Shown in pieces: positions 33,253 to 40,433 of a DNA stretch of 44,911 nt. The notes under the pieces were generated by a model that did not search any database, was not told where the DNA came from, and was given only the letters and a program-made list of their open reading frames with translations. The DNA lies in the NCBI GenBank assembly GCA_947311535.1, contig CAMZLP010000012.1, positions 1 through 44,911 on the forward strand. Direction: 5' to 3'. The translations under genes were made by a program, and so were the position numbers. This stretch comes from an uncultured Deinococcota bacterium. Lineage in GTDB: Bacteria; Deinococcota; Deinococci; Deinococcales; Trueperaceae. Positions within the stretch are counted from its first letter, which is position 1. Each line of letters opens with the position of its first letter.

Positions 33253-33463
33253 TTAGTTGATTATAATCAATATTTTTTATCGAGTCTATGATTCACCCTT
33301 AAAAGCTCATAAATTGCTCATAAGTGGTAATTAGAGATTTATGAGAGGTCTTCCATTGCAAGAATATAGTAAATTTAGGATAATGAAAATAGTCCAAGAA
33401 TTTACACAAATCCCAAGCAATTCATTTTTTGAAACGCGTCCATTATGAACTACTAATAAATTT

Positions 33464-33604
33464 ATGCTAATCTCCTCTGAATGTAATAATGGCTATGGTA
33501 GCGGCTATGGCAACGAAAAAGCAAAAGCTACAAAGTCTAATAATAAATTTAATAAGCCTAAAAAGACTAGCTATGGACTCAAAAATACTAAAAATGTAAA
33601 TTAA
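33464..33604 (+). CDS. Possible small Gly/Tyr- and Lys/Asn-rich ORF, 46 aa
   Basis: Inside an otherwise gene-free 450-bp stretch (33253-33704). The ORF reads LISSECNNGYGSGYGN, then EKAKATKSNNKFNKPKKTSYGLKNTKNVN. No Shine-Dalgarno is evident. The low-complexity GYGSGYG motif and basic tail resemble the C-terminal parts of some secreted or RNA-binding proteins. It may be a remnant of a longer gene. Low confidence as a translated gene. Confidence 0.25.
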   Translation: MLISSECNNGYGSGYGNEKAKATKSNNKFNKPKKTSYGLKNTKNVN

Positions 33605-33648
33605 TCTTGCAGCAAATAAAAAACTTTGTTTTTAAAAACCAGTAACAC

Positions 33649-33685
33649 AATTTAGATTATCAAGTTTAATATGATAATCTAAATT
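33649..33685 (+). promoter_or_regulatory. Perfect 14-bp inverted repeat before ilvD
   Basis: AATTTAGATTATCA (33649-33662) and TGATAATCTAAATT (33672-33685) are exact complements separated by 9 nt, ending 19 nt before the ilvD ATG. It could be an operator or a leader hairpin. No T-run follows, so not a terminator. TAATAT inside it may be a -10. Confidence 0.6.
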
Positions 33686-33704
33686 TACTTTTATAGGAGA
33701 ACTC

Positions 33705-35384
33705 ATGGCAAAAGAATTAAATAAGCATAGTAAAGTTGTTACCACAGGTAGCCACCGAGCAGCAAATAGGGCAATGTTAAGAGCTGTTGGTTTTGAAACC
33801 GAGGACTTTAACAAGCCAATTATTGGTATTTCAAATGGACAGAGCAATATTACTCCTTGTAATGCTGGCTTGGGTGATTTAGCTAAAGTAGCTGAAATAT
33901 CCTTAAGGGTAGCAGGGGGCATGCCACAAACTTTTGGCACTATAACTATTAGCGATGGTATAAGCATGGGTACTGAAGGCATGAAGCTCAGCTTAGTTAG
34001 CCGAGAGGTAATTGCAGATTCTATAGAAACTGTTTGCCGCGGTCAAAGCATGGATGGTCTACTTGCAGTAGGTGGCTGTGACAAAAACATGCCTGGGGCT
34101 ATGATTGCTATGGCTCGAGTCAATATTCCTAGTATCTTTGTATATGGTGGCACAATTAAACCCGGACACTATAATGGTAAAGACTTAACAATTGTAAGTG
34201 CCTTTGAAGCAGTTGGTGAATACAATGCTGGCAAAATAGACGAAGAAGAATTAACTCAGATAGAAAAACACTCTTGCCCAGGCAAAGGTTCTTGTGGTGG
34301 CATGTATACTGCCAATACCATGTCTAGTGCTTTTGAGGCTATGGGCATGAGCTTACCCTATTCTTCTACAATGTCAGCAGAAGATGAAGATAAGAGGGAA
34401 AGCACTGCCGATTCGGCTCGAGCCTTGATGAATTTAATCAAAAAAGATATTAAGCCAAGAGATATTCTAACGAAAAAAGCTTTTGAAAATGCCATAAGTG
34501 TAATTATGGCACTAGGCGGTTCTACCAATGCAGTATTGCATTTACTAGCCATTGCTTATGCTACTGAAATAGATATAGATTTAAATGATTTTGAAAGAAT
34601 ACGTAAAATAACCCCCCACTTTACAGACTTAAAACCAAGTGGTAAATATGTAGCTACCGATTTGCATCAGGCTGGTGGCATACCTTTGGTTATGAAAATG
34701 CTTTTAGAAGCTGGTTTATTGCATGGCGACTGTATGACCGTAAGTGGCAAAACCATTGCCGAAAACTTGGCTGATATAGATTCCAAACCAAATCCAAATC
34801 AAGATGTAATCTTAGCATTTGATAAACCTAAATACGCTCAAGGGCATTTAGCAATTTTATATGGAAACTTAGCCCCTGAGGGTGCAGTTGCAAAAACCAG
34901 TGGTCTTAAATCTACTAAAATTACTGGCCCTGCAAGGATTTTTGAAAGTGAAGAAGAATCTATGGATGCTATTCTTGCTGATGAGATAAAAGCCGGCGAC
35001 GTTTTAGTAATACGTTATGAAGGTCCAAAAGGCGGCCCAGGTATGCGTGAAATGTTATCACCTACTAGTGCAATCATTGGCAAAGGCTTAGGTGACTCTG
35101 TAGGGCTTATAACCGATGGTAGATTCTCTGGGGGCACATACGGACTAGTAGTAGGCCATGTAGCTCCCGAAGCACAAGTAGGCGGTCCTATAGCTTTGTT
35201 AGAAGAGGGTGACAGCATTACTATTGATGCCGAGAAAAACCTGATACAAATAAATCTAAGTGATGAAGTCTTAGCTAAGCGCCGTAGCAATTGGACTGCT
35301 CCAGAAATAAAATACAAAACTGGTGTTTTATCAAAATATGCCAAGCTAGTTGGTACGGCCTCAAAAGGTGCTGTAACTGACTAG
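33705..35384 (+). CDS. ilvD: Dihydroxy-acid dehydratase
   Basis: Fe-S enzyme that dehydrates 2,3-dihydroxy acids to 2-keto acids in isoleucine/valine synthesis. Cluster Cys residues appear in [35 protein letters not shown] and [83 protein letters not shown] and [20 protein letters not shown] are canonical. 559 aa is full length. Shine-Dalgarno AGGAG. No other ilv gene is adjacent. A strong inverted repeat lies in its promoter region. Confidence 0.97.
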   Translation: MAKELNKHSKVVTTGSHRAANRAMLRAVGFETEDFNKPIIGISNGQSNITPCNAGLGDLAKVAEISLRVAGGMPQTFGTITISDGISMGTEGMKLSLVSREVIADSIETVCRGQSMDGLLAVGGCDKNMPGAMIAMARVNIPSIFVYGGTIKPGHYNGKDLTIVSAFEAVGEYNAGKIDEEELTQIEKHSCPGKGSCGGMYTANTMSSAFEAMGMSLPYSSTMSAEDEDKRESTADSARALMNLIKKDIKPRDILTKKAFENAISVIMALGGSTNAVLHLLAIAYATEIDIDLNDFERIRKITPHFTDLKPSGKYVATDLHQAGGIPLVMKMLLEAGLLHGDCMTVSGKTIAENLADIDSKPNPNQDVILAFDKPKYAQGHLAILYGNLAPEGAVAKTSGLKSTKITGPARIFESEEESMDAILADEIKAGDVLVIRYEGPKGGPGMREMLSPTSAIIGKGLGDSVGLITDGRFSGGTYGLVVGHVAPEAQVGGPIALLEEGDSITIDAEKNLIQINLSDEVLAKRRSNWTAPEIKYKTGVLSKYAKLVGTASKGAVTD

Positions 35385-35415
35385 ATAATTAAACTAGGCT
35401 AATTGTCCCTGTCAT

Positions 35416-35491
35416 AATCCTTTCTATCAACTTAAAATACCTGTGTAGCATTTTTTAGGAACAGAGATTTAATCTCCTGATAGAAAGGATT
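35416..35491 (+). promoter_or_regulatory. Long-range 14-bp inverted repeat that includes a ribosome-binding site
   Basis: AATCCTTTCTATCA (35416-35429) and TGATAGAAAGGATT (35478-35491) are exact complements 48 nt apart. The second arm contains AAAGGA, the Shine-Dalgarno for the ATG at 35497. Between the arms, GAGAT-tta-ATCTC and a weaker CCT...AGG pairing could form two inner hairpins, giving a three-way junction. In RNA this would hide the ribosome-binding site. It could instead be a DNA operator pair around a promoter with TAAAAT at 35433-35438. Confidence 0.6.
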
Positions 35492-35496
35492 TCCCA

Positions 35497-35892
35497 ATGT
35501 ACAAGGATATCAGTTTAAATATAAGCATAGAGGACATGATTAAAGGATTAAAGCATTATAAGTCATTGGCAAAGCAAGATTTACTGCGTGCAGATCAAAC
35601 TGCTCAACCAGATTTATACAAAAGCCATGCTGAATCTAGAATAGCCATTTATAAGCTTTTGATAAATCATGCCAAAGATGAAACTCCTTCTGAGGTTGTA
35701 GAAAAAGCTCTTAAGCTTTATGAAAATGTACCCTTTATTAGCAAAGGCAAAGCCAATAGCCATATTAGAGATATAGCCCACGAGCATGCTTTAGAAAATT
35801 TCTTTTTGTTGGTTGGGCTCGAGCCTGATATCCAAAAACACTATTGGAGCCTAAGACCAAGAATCATTGACGAATCAGCAATATCTTCTTAG
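35497..35892 (+). CDS. Hypothetical protein, 131 aa
   Basis: Not recognised. Soluble, mostly helical: SIEDMIKGLKHYKSLAKQDLLRADQTAQPDLYKSHAESRIAIYKLLINHAKDETPSEVVEKALKLYENVP...SHIRDIAHEHALENFFLLVGLEPDIQKHYWSLRPR. No signal peptide, Cys cluster or membrane segment. It sits between ilvD and dus in the same direction, but its leader is set apart by a strong inverted repeat covering the ribosome-binding site, so its expression is probably specially controlled. Confidence 0.8.
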   Translation: MYKDISLNISIEDMIKGLKHYKSLAKQDLLRADQTAQPDLYKSHAESRIAIYKLLINHAKDETPSEVVEKALKLYENVPFISKGKANSHIRDIAHEHALENFFLLVGLEPDIQKHYWSLRPRIIDESAISS

Positions 35893-35928
35893 AGATTTAA
35901 AGCTAAAAAAAGTGTAAAATTAAAACTC

Positions 35929-36921
35929 GTGAACGAGGATAATTTTTACACAAAAAAACTAAAGCAAAAGCAGGCTATTTTGGCTCCGATGGCTGGCTAT
36001 ACTGATGCCCCATTTCGCTACTTAGCTAATAGCTATGGCAGCGCTTGGACAGTTACCGAAATGGTCAGTGCTAAGGCTTTAGTTAATGGCAATTTGCAAG
36101 GCGTAGAGATTGCTGCAGCCTATAAAAACGAAAAAGATTTGGTCATTCAAATTTATGGCCGTGAGCCCGAATTACTAACTGAAGCTGGGCAAATTTTATT
36201 TGAAAAATACCAGCCAAAAGCACTTGATCTTAATATGGGCTGCCCCGTAAAAAAAATTGTTTCTAAGGGCATGGGCTCGAGCCTAATGCAAGAGCCAGAA
36301 CTAGCCGCTAAAATTGTTAACAACTTAGTAAATAAAGTTAAAATCCCAATAAGCGTAAAAATGCGTCTTGCTTATAAAGATAAGACCGCTGCTGGCATTA
36401 TTCAAAAATTAGAAGATGCTGGGGCCAGCCTAATCGCAATTCATGCCAGAACTGCCGAGCAAAAATATACAGGAGAAGCCAATTGGCAAGAGATAGTCAA
36501 ATTATCCAAATTAGTCAAAATACCGATTGTCGGCTCTGGAGATATAACTAGCCAAGCAGAGTTTGAAAACTATAGTAAGCAAGGTTTAGGAATAATGATT
36601 GCTCGAGCCTCTTTGGGTAAACCGTGGATATTTGCAAGCTTGCGCGGAGCTGCTGAACCAAGTAAAAAAGAAATTGCTAAAATTTGCTTTAAGCACGCCG
36701 TATTACACTGTGCTTGGTATCAAAATATTGGCCTAAACGAAAAGCAATCAATGCAAAAATTCCGTTCAAAACTATTAGCTTATTTAGTTTTCTTAGAAGA
36801 CAAATCAGAATTTAGACATATGGATAGTTTAGATAATTTGAGGCAATTTATAAACTCTTATTTTAATTTAGAAATACAAGAATCCGATATAAATACCAAG
36901 CCAATGCAAAGAAAATTATAA
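35929..36921 (+). CDS. dus: tRNA-dihydrouridine synthase
   Basis: FMN enzyme reducing uridines in the tRNA D-loop. AILAPMAGYTDAPFRYLANSYGS (about 16-38), VTEMVSAKALV, VIQIYGREP, LDLNMGCPVKKIVSKGMGSSLM with the catalytic Cys (about 106), ISVKMRLAYKD, IAIHARTAEQKYTGEANW, IPIVGSGDI and GIMIARASLGKPWIF are present. 330 aa. GTG start with TAAAAT 8 nt upstream and no clear Shine-Dalgarno. Which Dus subfamily (A/B/C) is not decided here. Its stop codon directly abuts the stop of the convergent next gene. Confidence 0.94.
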   Translation: MNEDNFYTKKLKQKQAILAPMAGYTDAPFRYLANSYGSAWTVTEMVSAKALVNGNLQGVEIAAAYKNEKDLVIQIYGREPELLTEAGQILFEKYQPKALDLNMGCPVKKIVSKGMGSSLMQEPELAAKIVNNLVNKVKIPISVKMRLAYKDKTAAGIIQKLEDAGASLIAIHARTAEQKYTGEANWQEIVKLSKLVKIPIVGSGDITSQAEFENYSKQGLGIMIARASLGKPWIFASLRGAAEPSKKEIAKICFKHAVLHCAWYQNIGLNEKQSMQKFRSKLLAYLVFLEDKSEFRHMDSLDNLRQFINSYFNLEIQESDINTKPMQRKL

Positions 36922-38250
36922 TTAATCATCTTGGCTTGCCCACTCAAAAACCGTATCTATTGGCAAAGAATCAGCAATATAAGCATAATAATGGGCTTTG
37001 TAAATACTAAGATCAGGGTTAATTAAAAACTCGGCAGGCATGGTCAAAAATTCCTTATTTACTTTTATACCCGTACCTTCTAGTTTCATTCCACGCCTCA
37101 TCTCTGGCATATTTTTAGGGCTAATTAAACCAAAAAATGATTTACTCAATTTATAGCTATCATGCACCACCCCATCAGGGTCTGCCAATAGTGGAAACGG
37201 CGGTAAAAGTCTGCCCACTCGGTTTTGCAAATCACTGAGATCAGCATGAAATATAGCTATAACTTCAACCCCTTGTTTTTTTAAACGAGGATAAGCTTCA
37301 ATAAGGCTTTGAATATGGGTATTACAAATTGGGCAATCTGCACTACGATTAAGCGATAGTAAGATTTTCTTACCTCTATAAGAGCCTAAAGAAACCGTCT
37401 CAGAAGATAAGCTTGTTAGGCTAAATGGTGGAGCTGAAAAAGTAGCTTCTAATCGCCAATTTTTTTTAGGGCCAGTGGGATTTTCTAAACCGATTAAGCC
37501 TAAATTTTCTAATTTGTGAACGGATAACACTATTTCATTCCAAAGCAAATGGCTTTTTTTAGAGACTTCTGCTAAAGACATTTTTTGAGAAAAAATCGAA
37601 ATTAGCATCCAATCATTTTTATCTAAATCAGCTATTCTATCTGAAAAATCTCCGATTAAATTAGATAATTTAAAACTTTGGTTTGGGTTAAATTCAATGC
37701 CATTTATATTTTTTAATTCATCTAATCTACGGCTCAACTCTAAACTAAGGGCAGTAGCATGCATTCCTGGCTCTATATAGCCACTATCGACATTTTCTGG
37801 TGAAAAGCTAAATGAGCCTTTATTGCAATGGAAAATTGGCAATAGTGCCATTAGCATTCGGTGCTTTAATAATTCCTGAACTTGCTCTTGGTTTATCAAG
37901 CCTGCAGTTTTTAGTTCTTCAATTTTTTGTACAACATTAAATCCGTCATATTTTTGGGACGACAATTCTACCTCAGGAACACCTATATGCAATAATGATT
38001 TATACCAAGATGGCAAAAAAGCACTGCGAATCCTACCGATTTTACCATTTTTTATTGCTAAATAGGTTTTGGGAAGGGTTTCAGGAAATTCTATTTTTAA
38101 CAAGCCTGTCTTTCCACCAACTTCTAAAAGAGTTAAAATCTCAGGCAATTGCATTCCTGACAAATCGCCTCTAATGGTTGCTTGTGAATCAGCAAAATCT
38201 TCTTGAAGATGCAATTTTTCAGAATTATCTATAACGGCAGAACTTGGCAT
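36922..38250 (-). CDS. PATAN (DUF4388) domain fused to a peroxiredoxin/redoxin-like domain
   Basis: Residues about 25-135 are a PATAN/DUF4388 domain (IRGDLSGMQLPEILTLLEVGGKTGLLKIEF...TYLAIKNGKIGRIRSAF). About 215-265 look like a winged-helix segment (NDWMLISIFSQKMSLAEVSKKSHLLWNEIVLSVHKLENLGLIGLENP). About 275-442 form an AhpC/TSA-type thioredoxin fold: FSLTSLSSETVSLGSYRGKKILLSLNRSADCPICNTHIQSLIEAYPRLKKQGVEVIAIF, with a CPIC redox site. 442 aa, no signal peptide. PATAN proteins are common in Deinococcota and usually signal-related. The fusion suggests a cytosolic sensor or effector coupling redox state to signalling. Confidence 0.85.
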   Translation of the reverse strand: MPSSAVIDNSEKLHLQEDFADSQATIRGDLSGMQLPEILTLLEVGGKTGLLKIEFPETLPKTYLAIKNGKIGRIRSAFLPSWYKSLLHIGVPEVELSSQKYDGFNVVQKIEELKTAGLINQEQVQELLKHRMLMALLPIFHCNKGSFSFSPENVDSGYIEPGMHATALSLELSRRLDELKNINGIEFNPNQSFKLSNLIGDFSDRIADLDKNDWMLISIFSQKMSLAEVSKKSHLLWNEIVLSVHKLENLGLIGLENPTGPKKNWRLEATFSAPPFSLTSLSSETVSLGSYRGKKILLSLNRSADCPICNTHIQSLIEAYPRLKKQGVEVIAIFHADLSDLQNRVGRLLPPFPLLADPDGVVHDSYKLSKSFFGLISPKNMPEMRRGMKLEGTGIKVNKEFLTMPAEFLINPDLSIYKAHYYAYIADSLPIDTVFEWASQDD

Positions 38251-38330
38251 GCCTAATTTTATGTCAAATCTAAGAGCTCTATTACAAGAAATCTAACTTA
38301 TGCTATATTTTATTAGAAATATGCTTTTTC

Positions 38331-39149
38331 TTACAATGTTTCTACTGTTTTAAACCAGTACTTAGGGTAAATTTTTTCCAATTTGGCTCGAGCCAAATCA
38401 ATATCATTAGCAGAACCCAGCCCAAAACAAGTAGAACCAGAGCCAGACATCAAAACTCCAGATAAATTTTTATCTAGAATTTCAAGGAGTTCAGCTATTT
38501 TAGGCTCGAGCCTAAGCACACCAGGCTGCAAAGAATTATAGTATTCGGGTATCTCATAATTATTAAGTTGTTTTATGATTTTGTTTATTTTAAGTTTATT
38601 ATCTAAGCCTTCAAGATTTTGATAAGCATCTTTTGCACTAACCGCAATATTTGGGTTCACTAGCAATATATTTTGCTTCTTTAATTTTATTTCATCTAAG
38701 AGCTCTCCTCTTGCTCTAGCTCTGGCTGCTTTAAAAGTACTCAAAAAGAATGTCACATCAGAGCCTAATCCCAAAGCAATTTTATTTAAATCCAGATTGC
38801 TAGGATATATTTTTGACAAAGCTATAAGGGTCGCTGCTGCATCACTAGAACCACCCCCCAAACCTGCTGAAATGGGGATACTTTTCTCTAATTCTATAGT
38901 CACGCCCCTTATTTCATTAGTAGCTTCTAAATAACTTTGAGCAGCCTTATAAACTAAGTTATCTTCATTTGTTGCCAAATTAGCGCCTCTAACACTCAGA
39001 TATATCTTATTGCTAGGAAAGCGTTCAATTCTCAGCGTATCAAAAAGATCTATAAGTGCAAAAATTGTATCAATATCATGGAAGCCGTCAGCTCTTTTAT
39101 TAGTAACCGCCAAGCCCAAATTCACTTTGGCATAAGCCCTAATCCGCAT
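38331..39149 (-). CDS. ispE: 4-diphosphocytidyl-2-C-methyl-D-erythritol kinase
   Basis: GHMP-kinase step of the MEP isoprenoid pathway. AYAKVNLGLAVTNKRADGFHDIDTIFALIDL with the catalytic Lys, ATP-binding PISAGLGGGSSDAAATLIAL (about 89-108), LGSDVTFFL with the catalytic Asp, VLMSGSGSTCFGL near the end. 272 aa. It overlaps the upstream ispD gene by 11 nt, so it is in an operon ubiX-ispD-ispE and translationally coupled. Confidence 0.95.
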   Translation of the reverse strand: MRIRAYAKVNLGLAVTNKRADGFHDIDTIFALIDLFDTLRIERFPSNKIYLSVRGANLATNEDNLVYKAAQSYLEATNEIRGVTIELEKSIPISAGLGGGSSDAAATLIALSKIYPSNLDLNKIALGLGSDVTFFLSTFKAARARARGELLDEIKLKKQNILLVNPNIAVSAKDAYQNLEGLDNKLKINKIIKQLNNYEIPEYYNSLQPGVLRLEPKIAELLEILDKNLSGVLMSGSGSTCFGLGSANDIDLARAKLEKIYPKYWFKTVETL

Positions 39150-39795
39150 GCCAGACCTTTAGCAAGGCTTTTGCTCTTTCATAGTCTGCAAGGCTGGTAA
39201 TTTTATCTAACCAGCTATCTGCTTCTATCAAAGCAAGCTCATAACCCAAAAGCCTAACTAAAGAAGCGTCATCAGTTGCTTCAATATTATTTTTACGAGC
39301 ATGGTCATGCGCTTGTAAAATTATTTCTCTTTTAAAACTTTGCGGGGTTTGCACCGCCCAATAGTCTTCACGATTTATATTTTCACTATTTTCTTTGTCA
39401 ATTAAGCTATCAGCAATAGGTTTTACAAGCATAGCCGCTTGATTCTCATCTAAAATTTTAATAGATTTTCTTATAAGCTCTTTTGCTAAAAATGGCCTTG
39501 CTGCATCATGGATTAAAACAACATCAGCTTGGCTAGCTTTCAATAATTTATATACCGTTTCTTGCCTTGTTTCTCCACCAATTATCAATTTTACAAAGCT
39601 ATCTTCAAATTTTTTGGCTTTATCAAGCATATTTTCAGATACGGCAACTATTATTTCATCAACTTCACCTAAAAAGCAGGCTATTGTTTGCTCTAAGATA
39701 GTTTTAGAGCCTAGTTCCAAAAAGGCTTTTGGGCCCAAGCCCAAGCGTCTCCCCTCACCTGATGCTGGTATCAGTGCTACTGTTTTAAGCGTCAT
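39139..39795 (-). CDS. ispD: 2-C-methyl-D-erythritol 4-phosphate cytidylyltransferase
   Basis: CTP-dependent activation of MEP in the isoprenoid pathway. ALIPASGEGRRLGLGPKAFLELGSKTILEQTI is the CTP-binding loop with the usual Arg and Lys. VLIHDAARPFLAKELI, VKPIADSL, WAVQTPQSFKREII and ATDDASLVRLLGYELALIEADSWLDKITSLADYERAKALL follow. 218 aa is normal. It overlaps ubiX by 11 nt upstream and ispE by 11 nt downstream. Several copies of the iterated palindrome occur in the adjacent ispE but none here. Confidence 0.95.
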   Translation of the reverse strand: MTLKTVALIPASGEGRRLGLGPKAFLELGSKTILEQTIACFLGEVDEIIVAVSENMLDKAKKFEDSFVKLIIGGETRQETVYKLLKASQADVVLIHDAARPFLAKELIRKSIKILDENQAAMLVKPIADSLIDKENSENINREDYWAVQTPQSFKREIILQAHDHARKNNIEATDDASLVRLLGYELALIEADSWLDKITSLADYERAKALLKVWHAD

Positions 39796-40348
39796 TTTTC
39801 CAACGTTTGGCAGCTTTATTTTCTATTTTTAATAGGTCTATGATTCGCTCAGTAATTGTAGACAATAAATCGTCTATGTTTTTAGGATTATTATAAAAAC
39901 TTGGGCTTGCCGGCATTATAATTGCGCCAGCTTCTTTGGCCTCAAGCATATTTTTTAACATTGGTCGTGAATACGGTGCTTCACGAATTAATAGTATTAA
40001 AGGCCTATTTTCTTTTAAACAAACTGATGCTGCTCTAGTAATCAAATTATCACTGATTCCATGAGCGATTTTAGCCAAGCTACTACTACTGCAAGGAGCT
40101 ACAACCATTGCCGAAGCAAGATACGAGCCAGAAGCAATAGCAGCCCCCAAATCATTATTATTGTAAACCCTAGTTGCTAAATGTTCTAAATTTATATCAT
40201 TCTTTAATTCATAAACCATTACTGCTTTGGCACCTAAGCTAAGAACCAGTTCAGTTTCAATATCTAAAACTTTTAATTTTTCCAGCAAATTTTTGGCATA
40301 AATTGTGCCACTTGCACCACTGACAGCAATAATCAATCTATTTTTCAT
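39785..40348 (-). CDS. ubiX: UbiX-family flavin prenyltransferase
   Basis: Makes prenylated FMN, the cofactor of UbiD decarboxylases, from FMN and dimethylallyl (pyro)phosphate. LIIAVSGASGTIYAKNLLEKL (about 5-25), VVAPCSSSSLAKIAHGISDNLITRAASVCLKENRPLILLIREAPYS with the conserved Ser/Arg, and MLEAKEAGAIIMPASPSFYNNP. 187 aa from ATG 40348 (an in-frame GTG lies 6 nt earlier). No ubiD nearby. Neighbour ispD/ispE supply isoprenoid precursors, so the operon links isoprenoid supply to prenyl-FMN. Confidence 0.93.
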   Translation of the reverse strand: MKNRLIIAVSGASGTIYAKNLLEKLKVLDIETELVLSLGAKAVMVYELKNDINLEHLATRVYNNNDLGAAIASGSYLASAMVVAPCSSSSLAKIAHGISDNLITRAASVCLKENRPLILLIREAPYSRPMLKNMLEAKEAGAIIMPASPSFYNNPKNIDDLLSTITERIIDLLKIENKAAKRWKNDA

Positions 40349-40383
40349 TTTCACTCAAAACAATTCCATATGTTCATAATATA

Positions 40384-40417
40384 AAAAAGACCCAGTGATT
40401 ATCCACTAGGTCTTTAC
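40384..40417 (-). terminator. Terminator after the pseudo-E2 gene
   Basis: AAAGACC-c-AGTG / CACT-a-GGTCTTT stem (11 bp with one mismatch, about 40386-40397 and 40404-40415), with TTTTTTAT following when read leftward. It separates the E2-like gene from ubiX. Confidence 0.8.
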
Positions 40418-40433
40418 AAAATTTATTTTTCTT

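Noticed and set aside
33340-33450. 35-aa rightward ORF (RGLPLQEYSKFRIMKIVQEF...)
   Set aside because: No ribosome-binding site or -10 at useful spacing and no recognisable motif. Such ORFs are expected by chance in AT-rich DNA.
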